From assembly GCA_003153875.1 (NCBI GenBank), contig PMBY01000224.1, forward strand, positions 737-13,129: a stretch of 12,393 bases of DNA. The letters run 5' to 3'. The notes beneath the pieces are model-generated. The model worked only from the letters and a program-made list of their open reading frames with translations. It made no database searches and was not told the origin of the DNA. The translations under genes were made by a program, and so were the position numbers. Source of the DNA: Myxococcales bacterium (GTDB taxonomy: Bacteria; Myxococcota; Polyangia; Fen-1088). Positions 5,968-12,367 of the stretch are shown here, one piece after another. Position 1 is the first letter of the stretch. Each line of letters opens with the position of its first letter.

Positions 5968-8235
5968 ATGAAACCAGCCAATCTCTCTTTCCCTATTCTT
6001 CCAATCGCCTGCTTCGTCCTGACATCGCTCGGCTGTATGAAGACCGATTCCTTGGGCTTGGCTGGAAATGCGGATGCAAGCGCAGGAAGGGGCGGGGCGA
6101 CAGGGGGGGCGACCGCCCTACCAGTGGGTGGCAATGATGTGACGGGCGGTGCGACAGCACAACCAGGTGGCGGCTACTCGTTGATAGAAACAGGGGGGGC
6201 GGAGACAGGAGGCGCGCAAATGGCGGGGGCGCCAGAACTCGTAGGTGGCAGCGAGTTGGTTGGGGGTACGACAGCACAACCAGGTGGTGGCTACTCGTTG
6301 GTGAAGACAGCGGGTGCGATAGCAACCGGCGGCACAGGCGGCTTCGGCGGAGCTGGGTCTGGCGGTGCGGCGAGCATGTGCCAGGTTCCGACCACGACGC
6401 CCGGACCCTTCTTGATTGCGTTTGAACTCCGCAATAGCGGAGCTGCGTCAGTCTTCCTCCACCGAGGCTGCTCGGGCCTGACGTTCGACGTCTCAAGCTG
6501 TACCTCTGGCTACACCGACCATGTGGCCGTACCGGTGTTCTGTCCGTGCATGTGCGGCGGGCCCTCATGTCCTGCATGCGGCGCGTGCGCTCCGGACGCT
6601 GGCGTGGAAGTTGGCTCGGGAAAGACGACGCAGTGGCCGTGGGCTGCATCCCAGTTCGTGCAGCAACCCGGGTCCTGTTATGCGAAAGTCGGCCTCCCTG
6701 CCGGCCAATACCGCGTGAGCCTTCCGGTCTACGCCACGGCGGCGGACGCTGCCGCGCAGACCAACCCCTTGCGTACGCTGACCGTCGACTTTCCCCTGTC
6801 ATCGGCGACCACCGTGGTCGAGATCGTGAACAGCGCCACCGATCTCGACGGCGGGCCGGGCGGCGCGGGATCCGGCGGTGCAGGTGGTATTGGTGGCGCA
6901 GGCGGCATTGCTACGGGCGGAAAGACCGGCAGCGGTGGAACAGCAGGCAGCGGCGGAGGAGCGAGCGGTGGAGCGGGCGGCGCGGGCGGCCGCGACGGAG
7001 GGCCCTCATGTCAGTACCTCACCGTCAACCATTTCTATCCGGCGCCAGCCTTCACTTTCAGTGTGACCCTGCCCGATGGCAGCCCACAGTCCTGTGGCAC
7101 GAAATTCCCAAGCGACGGTGGCTCCACTGTGCCTTACTGGCCCGCGCCAATCACGAAACAGATCTCGGGCTGGGTGACCGCGGTCAGCGGAACCGAGCTG
7201 AGCGTGGACACTTGTGAGGCCGGGTCCGGCTGCAGCTCGAACGTCTATCACTTCGCGGTTGCGGCGCCCGGACTGACCCTCACCGTGCCAATCGGGCGGC
7301 TCGTGTCGGTTTGGTGGTGGCTGTACTATGGTGGCTGGTCCTGCGGGCAAGTGTTGGTCATCAGCGATAGCACGTCCGGGACGGTGGCCCGGGTGTGGCT
7401 GGCAGGCTCGGACTCGGCCGTCAATCAGGCATTTCCCGCACCGTTCTCGGTCGCGCGACAGGAACTGTTCTGCAATCCCAATCCCAGTATCGGGCAGGGC
7501 TGTGGTGGCAACGACGTCCCTCCCGACGACTACGCCTTCCAGTTCACGCCTCAGTCTGCCAATCCGCCGCTCGTGCTGGCCACAGGTGAAACCGGTACCC
7601 TGGACCTCACGGTCGGGTCGGGCGTGCTCCAGCACCTCACGGTCCACAACCTTCGCTCGTACCAGACTCTCGGCTGCGACGACTACAGCAACTGGGCCTG
7701 GTGGGCCACCGGCAGCGCGGAGACCAACGACGGCGGAACGACCGGCGGCGGTGGAACAGCAGGCGGCGACGGCGCGAGCGGTGGAACGGGCGGCGCCGGC
7801 GGCAGCGACGGAGGAACGGCGCCAGCTGATAGCTATGTAGTGTGCTACACGGTAGCTGACCCCTCAGATTTCGTTGAGATCATCAAGACCACTGGCGATG
7901 GAATGTGCGTCCGCCTCCTGCTTGAAAGCTTCTACGGTGGGGGCACTCTTGGTCTCACCATCACACCGAGGGGATGGGACGTGTGGGACTCGGCCCGGTG
8001 GCCATCCTCGGCCGCCCCCTGCACAACCGAGGGCACGCCAAGCGTGGCAACCCAAGCCATCAGCGGAACCGGTACGGTGACGGTAAACGGAAAATACGAC
8101 CGCGCTGGGTTCACTATGGACGTGAACGCCGTGCTGACCTACCCACCAGGCGACTCTGGAGCCAGCGTGTCCGAAGTCCTGCAGGCCCAGGCCCTGCCGG
8201 GAAACTTCACCTGCCATGCTCTTAGTCAACAATAG
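5968..8235 (+). CDS. Large Gly-linker, three-domain Cys-rich lipoprotein; likely ECF target
   Basis: 755 residues. The signal peptide ends SLGC with Cys23 as probable lipid site; position -3 is Ser, so the lipobox is not ideal. ATG 5968 has TGAGGA five bases upstream and is preferred over GTG 5956. Three unrecognised domains are separated by Gly/Ala-rich linkers: an N-terminal linker (24-135) with a repeated AQPGGGYSL unit; domain 1 (about 136-293) with a dense cluster of six Cys at 192-207 (CPCMCGGPSCPACGAC); linker (294-346); domain 2 (about 347-586), aromatic-rich (WWWLYYGGW) and beta-like; linker (587-617); and domain 3 (about 618-755). The architecture suits a surface-exposed anchored protein with disulfide-stabilised beta domains. 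It sits directly behind P2. Adhesion, binding and matrix roles are all possible; none is shown. Confidence 0.85.
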   Translation: MKPANLSFPILPIACFVLTSLGCMKTDSLGLAGNADASAGRGGATGGATALPVGGNDVTGGATAQPGGGYSLIETGGAETGGAQMAGAPELVGGSELVGGTTAQPGGGYSLVKTAGAIATGGTGGFGGAGSGGAASMCQVPTTTPGPFLIAFELRNSGAASVFLHRGCSGLTFDVSSCTSGYTDHVAVPVFCPCMCGGPSCPACGACAPDAGVEVGSGKTTQWPWAASQFVQQPGSCYAKVGLPAGQYRVSLPVYATAADAAAQTNPLRTLTVDFPLSSATTVVEIVNSATDLDGGPGGAGSGGAGGIGGAGGIATGGKTGSGGTAGSGGGASGGAGGAGGRDGGPSCQYLTVNHFYPAPAFTFSVTLPDGSPQSCGTKFPSDGGSTVPYWPAPITKQISGWVTAVSGTELSVDTCEAGSGCSSNVYHFAVAAPGLTLTVPIGRLVSVWWWLYYGGWSCGQVLVISDSTSGTVARVWLAGSDSAVNQAFPAPFSVARQELFCNPNPSIGQGCGGNDVPPDDYAFQFTPQSANPPLVLATGETGTLDLTVGSGVLQHLTVHNLRSYQTLGCDDYSNWAWWATGSAETNDGGTTGGGGTAGGDGASGGTGGAGGSDGGTAPADSYVVCYTVADPSDFVEIIKTTGDGMCVRLLLESFYGGGTLGLTITPRGWDVWDSARWPSSAAPCTTEGTPSVATQAISGTGTVTVNGKYDRAGFTMDVNAVLTYPPGDSGASVSEVLQAQALPGNFTCHALSQQ
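6152..6300 (+). repeat. In-frame direct repeat of 32 bp in the N-terminal linker
   Basis: Positions 6152-6183 and 6269-6300 are identical except for one base. They start with CGACAGCACAACCAGGTGG and encode TAQPGGGYSL. The copies are 117 nt (39 codons) apart, so the linker seems to have grown by in-frame duplication. Confidence 0.85.
6931..7814 (+). repeat. Duplicated Gly-rich linker coding sequence (6931-7002 and 7747-7814)
   Basis: The two linkers between domains share long near-identical stretches, for example GGTGGAACAGCAGG, GCGAGCGGTGGA and GCGACGGAGG, with one small in-frame length difference. The match is stronger than shared Gly codons would require, so one linker probably derives from the other, perhaps together with domain shuffling. 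Confidence 0.7.
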
Positions 8236-8302
8236 GCCGTACCGTCAGGTGGCGCGAGCGAGGTCGTGATAGACGGCGCCGGCGGCGATCCCACACGCCC
8301 GA

Positions 8303-8365
8303 CTTGACCTACGCAAAACCAGCCTTCGCGTGAGGGTCGTGGGCTACGGCGCCTTCGTCTTTGCG
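8303..8365 (+). pseudogene. Fragment of the amrB 3' end
   Basis: Read in frame it encodes LDLRKTS, then LRVRVVGYGAFVFA, against DLRNSGDTAGPRNE followed by VVGYGAFVFA at the end of AmrB. The last 30 bases match 3190-3219 closely at nucleotide level. The AmrB stop codon is lost and the frame continues into the next fragment. No start codon or ribosome binding site belongs to it. The bases before it (8236-8302), after the lipoprotein stop, hold nothing I can identify. Confidence 0.7.
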
Positions 8366-8494
8366 TCGCGCGGCGAGCTACGCCTCAGGGCTGGCCGCTG
8401 GTGCGAGGGCAAGCGGGAATCTGGCGACCTGCTTGAGAAGGACTTGGCCGATTCTCTGGCCAAACGAACTACGCAGGCCTATCATCGTGCCTAG
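8366..8494 (+). pseudogene. Fragment of the 3' end of the TPR-like membrane-protein gene
   Basis: It encodes RGELRLRAGRWCEGKRESGD and then LLEKDLADSLAKR up to TAG at 8492-8494. This aligns without gaps to the last 40 or so residues of the gene at 4936-5913 (RGELRIKAGRCPEGRKDLGD, VLEKGVADPLAKR, stop). It is joined in frame to the amrB fragment before it. It has no promoter or start and looks like a carried-over scar that brought the promoter element P3 with it. Confidence 0.8.
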
Positions 8495-8522
8495 GACGTT
8501 TGGAAAGGTCCCGTCATTGGGC
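8492..8522 (+). promoter_or_regulatory. Candidate ECF promoter P3 (before the second lipoprotein)
   Basis: TAGGACGTTTGG (8492-8503), 8 nt, then CGTCATTGGGC (8512-8522). Spacing is identical to P1 and P2. The CGTTTGG core and CGTCA are kept; the first bases differ (TAGGAC for TGAAAC). It overlaps the TAG of the gene fragment and lies 29 nt before ATG 8552. P2 and P3 are probably duplicates of one another; P1 has unrelated flanks. Confidence 0.65.
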
Positions 8523-8551
8523 AAGAGACGAACCAAAACCGGGGGCGCGCC

Positions 8552-9406
8552 ATGAGGAAGTCAAGCACGTTCGAGCTTTCCTTTCTTCCGCTGCTTGCGA
8601 TCCTTGTTCTGACGTCGCTCGGCTGTACGAAAACGGATTCTCCGGGGGCGGCAGGACAAGGCGGCAGCGGGTTGGACAAGAATGCGCCGAAGGCCAGCGG
8701 CGATTCGGCGGGAAACAACATCGCTGCGGATTCTGGGACTACCCCGAGCGGCGGCACCTGTCCACTGCTCTTTCCGAGCTCGCCCGTGTACTATCCATCG
8801 GATGTAGGTTCGCCCTGTCCCGCTGCGGAGTCTTCGCTTGTCGACGCCACGCAGATGTTGTCTTGCGCCCCGTCATCGATTGGCGTGCGCTGTGCGTATC
8901 CAAACCCAATCAATGGCGACGCTCAAGATATCTTCACCTGTATCGACGCAACCGGCACCAATGACCCGAATGGAAACCCCGTCACTTTTGGAGGCTATTG
9001 GGAAGGACCCTTTGCGCGTGTTTGCAAGCGTTCCGGTAACGATTGTGGCATAGACAGTTCCCTTGGCCCGGCCAGTTTACGTGTCGATCTCACCAGATCC
9101 TGTGACAATCGCACGGCGCAGAACTGTTCCATCGGAGCGGACGTCACCGCGCAGGAGGCCCTGGACCAGATGATTGGTGGGGTGGTGGCGTCCTGTCTAA
9201 ACAGCGCCCTGCTGGCGGGGACGACAGGCCCCGTGCAGACAGCGGCCTTGTCAGTGTGGTTTGACGGCGATTGTCCGACCAGTTTTGTTGTCTACCCGGC
9301 CCAGCTCTCCGACTGTGTCCAGGCGCAGCTCGAAAATCAGAGTTTCCCCTGTGCGTCGGGGCTGTCGTGTAGTACGAGCGGCACGGTCGGTGGCTGTCCT
9401 TGCTGA
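8552..9406 (+). CDS. Cys-rich lipoprotein with a leader related to the large lipoprotein
   Basis: 284 residues. The signal peptide ends LTSLGC with Cys25 as probable lipid site, and the next residues TKTDSPGAAG parallel MKTDSLGLAG of the lipoprotein at 5968-8235. After a short low-complexity linker (about 26-68) the mature domain has 16 further Cys spread along it and ends CPC, suggesting many disulfides. The payload does not resemble the three domains of its neighbour, so only promoter and leader are shared. ATG 8552 has a weak G-rich ribosome binding site. The stop lies 5 nt from the convergent mepA stop, with no visible terminator between. I do not recognise the domain; a secreted surface protein under control of the ECF factor is the inference. 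Confidence 0.82.
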   Translation: MRKSSTFELSFLPLLAILVLTSLGCTKTDSPGAAGQGGSGLDKNAPKASGDSAGNNIAADSGTTPSGGTCPLLFPSSPVYYPSDVGSPCPAAESSLVDATQMLSCAPSSIGVRCAYPNPINGDAQDIFTCIDATGTNDPNGNPVTFGGYWEGPFARVCKRSGNDCGIDSSLGPASLRVDLTRSCDNRTAQNCSIGADVTAQEALDQMIGGVVASCLNSALLAGTTGPVQTAALSVWFDGDCPTSFVVYPAQLSDCVQAQLENQSFPCASGLSCSTSGTVGGCPC

Positions 9407-9410
9407 TTTC

Positions 9411-9429
9411 GCTACGGCGCTTTCGTCTT
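9411..9429 (+). repeat. Short third match to the amrB 3' end
   Basis: GCTACGGCGCTTTCGTCTT matches 3197-3215 in amrB with one mismatch, and also resembles 8343-8361. It begins 5 nt after the lipoprotein stop and forms the last codons and stop of mepA on the opposite strand. Together with the fragment at 8303-8365 it brackets the second lipoprotein cassette in direct orientation. At this length a chance match cannot be ruled out. Confidence 0.5.
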
Positions 9430-10290
9430 CGGCTGACCTTCTTCTTCCAGCAGCGACTCGCACTGCTCCGGCATGGCGGGCGCGCCCTCGCCGGGCGGAC
9501 CGCGCTTGGCCGCGGTGGCGCGCGCATCCTCGGAGAACCACCAGTCGAGTGAGGCGTCGCAGCCTGGACCGGCCGGCAAGGGCTGCGGTTCTTTGCAATC
9601 GGTGTCGTCGGTGGGACAGCGCAGGCGCACGTGCAGGTGGTCGTGATGTCCCCACCAGGGACGCACCCGCTGCAGCCAGGGGCCAGCCCGGCCCTTGTCC
9701 TGGCAAAGAGCGCGCTTGATCGCTGGATGAACGAAGATGCGATCCACGGCCGCATCCGCCGCCGCCGCCTCGATCAGGCGCGCCACGCGGCTGTTCCAGC
9801 CGGGCAGCAGCTTGCCAGTGCGCAGTTCGACCATTGCGGGCGGTGCTGGCGCTTGGCCCGAGGAGATCGGCTTGGCCGGAGGTCCGTACCAGAGATCGAC
9901 GTCGAGTCCGTTCTGGTGACTGCGATGGCCGGTGGGCAATGGCCCGCCGCGCGGCTGGCCCAGATCGCCCACACCCAGCAGGCCCAATTTCTCGCGGCGC
10001 GCGCGAGACGCCAGCTCGCGTAGGTAAGTCAGCAACACGGGATGGCCGAACTCGCGATGCCGTTCAGGGTGCACCACCATCCAGCCCGGGCCGCGCAAAG
10101 GCAGAGCCACCGCGCCCTGGACGCACCCGGCCCCTGGCTGACCGATAGCGCGCGGCGAGCCCGGCTTGGGCGTGGCCACGCGACTCCAGCGCAAGTCGAA
10201 ACCTCGAACCGCGGATTGCGCCGGCGTCGAAGCGTCAGGCGCGGTTGGGGCCGCTGATACGAACAGGAGAGGGAAAAGCCAGAATGCCAA
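9412..10290 (-). CDS. mepA: Penicillin-insensitive murein endopeptidase MepA (peptidase M74)
   Basis: 292 residues, close to the family length. A zinc LAS-type endopeptidase expected to cut the D-alanyl-meso-diaminopimelate cross-links of peptidoglycan in the periplasm. The family motif GDLGQPRGGP...GHRSHQNGLDVD (108-132) supplies His125 and Asp132 as zinc ligands. PWWGHHDHLHVRLRCP (211-226) supplies the HxH pair with His220 as third ligand. A hydrophobic N-terminus (1-14) ending around SAA is a likely signal peptide, though it lacks a basic residue. The start is TTG 10290; an in-frame stop lies two codons upstream, leaving only CTG as an earlier choice. The gene is 60 nt downstream of the porin gene and may be its operon partner. 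Residues after about 245 extend past the catalytic core, and the last codons coincide with an amrB-like repeat. Confidence 0.92.
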   Translation of the reverse strand: MAFWLFPLLFVSAAPTAPDASTPAQSAVRGFDLRWSRVATPKPGSPRAIGQPGAGCVQGAVALPLRGPGWMVVHPERHREFGHPVLLTYLRELASRARREKLGLLGVGDLGQPRGGPLPTGHRSHQNGLDVDLWYGPPAKPISSGQAPAPPAMVELRTGKLLPGWNSRVARLIEAAAADAAVDRIFVHPAIKRALCQDKGRAGPWLQRVRPWWGHHDHLHVRLRCPTDDTDCKEPQPLPAGPGCDASLDWWFSEDARATAAKRGPPGEGAPAMPEQCESLLEEEGQPKTKAP

Positions 10291-10296
10291 CAGTCA

Positions 10297-10331
10297 CAAT
10301 CTGCACCCTTCCCCCTCGGTTCGCCAGATTG
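10297..10331 (-). other. Possible stem-loop in the mepA leader
   Basis: CAATCTG at 10297-10303 and CAGATTG at 10325-10331 pair perfectly over 7 bp around a 21-nt loop. On the minus strand the loop holds the only purine-rich Shine-Dalgarno-like stretch (GAGGGGGAAGGG) before the TTG start at 10290. It could be a leftover of termination after the porin gene or could affect mepA translation. There is no T-run on the minus strand. Confidence 0.3.
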
Positions 10332-10350
10332 GCTAGTTTTTCCCTCCGGC

Positions 10351-11769
10351 CTAGAAGCGCGCCTGCAACTGCGCGGTGACGATGTCGTTGGCCACCGCGG
10401 GGCCCTGCTCCCAAAGGTGCTCGTACGACAGGGTGAACTTGATGTTGGCCGAGCCGTGAGCGAGCAGCGCCACTCCCAGTCGGCTCAGGCGATCCAGGTC
10501 GCGGTTCTTGATGGGTTTGAGCAGCTTGGCCGTGGCCGTGGCGGGTTCATAGCAACTCGAATTGACCGTACTGGAGAGAAGCGGATCGAACTGGTCGAAG
10601 CGAAGCGCGGCGCCCAGGTACGGGCCAATGTTCTGCACGACTGTGATCATCCAGCCCAGGCTGTCGCTGTTGCGGCAAGGGTCCGCTTTCGCCAGGTCAT
10701 AGTCCAGGTTCTTCTTGCGCGCCCAGATCAACTCGCCCTTGAGTGCCAGACCGCCCACCGAGGGTACATCGATGTAGCCCTGCACGTCCGCGCCCAGGCG
10801 GAGCTGCTCGTAGTAGAGATAGCTGGCCACAACCTCTGGAGTGGTAAAAGTCTGCGAGGTGCCGTCCGCCGCCACGAGGGTGGTCTTGCCTGCGGGAACC
10901 GGCAGGACGTTGGTGTCGAGCGTGCGTCCCCACATGCCCGAGATGCCACCCGCCAGCCAGCCCAAGTCCGCGCCCAGCCGGCCCACCACGGTCTTGTATC
11001 CATTGGGATCGTAGCCGTTCTGCACGACACCCTGGTAGTTCGACGGATCCTTCTGGCCGAAGCTGGCGCCGTTCACCAAAGCGACGTTCAGACGAAGCAG
11101 TTCATACTTGCCCTGCAGGCGCAGACCACGATCGCGGTCGCCCGGGAAGAGCCCGGTTATGACCGACGCACGCTCGGGCATTTCGCGGTCCGCATCCGAC
11201 TGAAGGATTTCGTATCCGAACGGAACCTTGAACTGGCCGAGGGTCAGCCGGAAATTGAAAGGCGTCCAGGTGTCGACCAGGGTGGCCTCCGCGTCCTTGA
11301 GCACCACGCCGTCGCTGTTGTTGGCGTCGATCTGCAGGAAATACTCGGCATTCTTGCCCTCGTACTTGGCCCCGAGGTAGCCGTGGCGTACGTAGAAGCG
11401 ATTTTCGCTCTTGTACTTGGACCAACCGTCCAATGCGTCCTGGTGGTACTCATAGCGACCCTGGACAAAGCCGCCGATCTTGATCTTCTTCAGGCCGTCC
11501 ACCGTCGTTTGCATGGCTCCTACCGTCTCTTCAGTGCCGGTCAGCTTCGTCTCGACCGCGCCCAAGCGCGCATCGAGCGCAGGCGTGGCGGGCGCGGCGA
11601 CCTCGGGCGCGGCCGGCGCAGCGGCCTCCACCGGCGAAGCCGTCACCGGGGCCGCCTCGCTGGCTGCGGGGGCCTGGTTGCCCGCCGGAGCCATCTCTTG
11701 CGCAAGAACCGCCGGCGCAACCAACAGTGAAATTGCCAATAGGGTGCCTTGAACGTGCCTGCTCGTCAT
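10351..11769 (-). CDS. Phosphate-selective-type porin (porin O/P family)
   Basis: 472 residues. Signal peptide 1-24 with cleavage at AVLA/QE; an Ala/Pro-rich stretch; a short coiled-coil segment (about 65-95, ALDARLGAVETKL...) that may trimerise or touch the cell wall; then a beta-barrel from KIGGFVQGRYEY to the terminal Phe (QLQARF), a mark of outer-membrane porins. RFYVRHGYLGAKYEGKNAEY, TLGQFKVPFGYE, PGDRDRGLRLQG and VALVNGASF match the O/P porin family (OprO/OprP). It would let anions such as phosphate or pyrophosphate cross the outer membrane, though family members differ in selectivity. ATG 11769 is chosen because AAGGAG lies about ten bases upstream; TTG 11778 would be too close to it. 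A Pho-box-like pair lies upstream and mepA follows. Confidence 0.88.
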   Translation of the reverse strand: MTSRHVQGTLLAISLLVAPAVLAQEMAPAGNQAPAASEAAPVTASPVEAAAPAAPEVAAPATPALDARLGAVETKLTGTEETVGAMQTTVDGLKKIKIGGFVQGRYEYHQDALDGWSKYKSENRFYVRHGYLGAKYEGKNAEYFLQIDANNSDGVVLKDAEATLVDTWTPFNFRLTLGQFKVPFGYEILQSDADREMPERASVITGLFPGDRDRGLRLQGKYELLRLNVALVNGASFGQKDPSNYQGVVQNGYDPNGYKTVVGRLGADLGWLAGGISGMWGRTLDTNVLPVPAGKTTLVAADGTSQTFTTPEVVASYLYYEQLRLGADVQGYIDVPSVGGLALKGELIWARKKNLDYDLAKADPCRNSDSLGWMITVVQNIGPYLGAALRFDQFDPLLSSTVNSSCYEPATATAKLLKPIKNRDLDRLSRLGVALLAHGSANIKFTLSYEHLWEQGPAVANDIVTAQLQARF

Positions 11770-11807
11770 GGTTTTCAATCTCCTTGCGCGCAGGCTACAG
11801 ACTGTAT

Positions 11808-11825
11808 GTGACGAGCCTGTGACAG
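11808..11825 (-). promoter_or_regulatory. Candidate Pho box before the porin gene
   Basis: On the minus strand CTGTCAC, four bases, then TCGTCAC: two 7-base units with an 11-nt period, close to the PhoB box (CTGTCAT-N4-CTGTCAT). TAGCCT follows ten bases later and could serve as a -10. It lies about 40 nt before ATG 11769. The rest of the gap to 11950 shows nothing recognisable. Confidence 0.45.
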
Positions 11826-11950
11826 CCTAGAAACTTCTGCGCAAACGCGGCGCTGCCAGCATTCGGCGCTTCGCTGCACCTTGCATCCAGTCCGGATCCG
11901 CTCCGAACGGCTCGGTCCGACTTTCACCACGGGCCGCTACGAGATCCTGG

Positions 11951-12367
11951 TCAGTCTTCGTGGCGGGCCCAGTCCTCGACCTCAAGGTCGGGGACTCTCG
12001 TCATGTCGTCCAGGTTCGCCGTGACAAGGATTGCTCCCTCGACCAAGGCGTGAGCAGCGATCGCCGCATCGAAATCCTCGATGCGATGTCCTCTGCGCTC
12101 GAGAGTCGCCTTGATCAATCCGAACCGCTCGCTCACCGCGTCCGTCCATGGGCTTCTCGCCAGCTCCGCCCGCACAAGGTCGAAGCGGCCTTCGAGCGCC
12201 GCTCGACGCTTCGACCGTGGCAGCCGTTCGATTCCGTAGGCAATCTCAGCGATGGTCGGTTGTGGGATCGCTGCGTCGCCCTTGTTGAGCGCCTGCAGCC
12301 GCTTCACCACGCGCGGATCGCCCTTCATCAGAGCGGAAACCGCGTTCGTGTCCAGAACATATCTCAC
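11951..12367 (-). CDS. VapC-like PIN-domain ribonuclease toxin
   Basis: 138 residues, the usual size of a VapC/FitB toxin. The PIN acidic residues are all visible: Asp6 in YVLDTNAVSALMKG, Glu41 in IAEIAYGIERLP, Asp98 region in IEDFDAAIAAHAL, and Asp residues in LVTANLDDM near the C-terminus, followed by the common VEDW ending. Such enzymes cut RNA when released from their antitoxin. The start is GTG 12367, with GAGG five bases before it. The start overlaps a TGA in the +1 frame (GTGA), as expected if an antitoxin gene ends here, though most of that gene would lie beyond the window. The 180-nt gap to the porin gene suggests separate transcription. Confidence 0.88.
   Translation of the reverse strand: MRYVLDTNAVSALMKGDPRVVKRLQALNKGDAAIPQPTIAEIAYGIERLPRSKRRAALEGRFDLVRAELARSPWTDAVSERFGLIKATLERRGHRIEDFDAAIAAHALVEGAILVTANLDDMTRVPDLEVEDWARHED

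Noticed and set aside
6088..7818. Gly-rich repeats as a CRISPR array or mobile repeat
   Set aside because: They are in-frame coding linkers without regular spacers.
8361..8555. 64-residue plus-strand frame across the debris strip
   Set aside because: It is out of frame with the recognisable membrane-protein fragment and overlaps P3 and the lipoprotein start.
10297..10340. Hairpin plus T-run as a plus-strand terminator
   Set aside because: The five-T stretch is 4 nt beyond the stem, the loop is long, and no plus-strand gene ends nearby.
10417..11730. 437-residue plus-strand frame opposite the porin
   Set aside because: Antisense shadow of the porin; the minus strand shows signal peptide, family motifs and terminal Phe.
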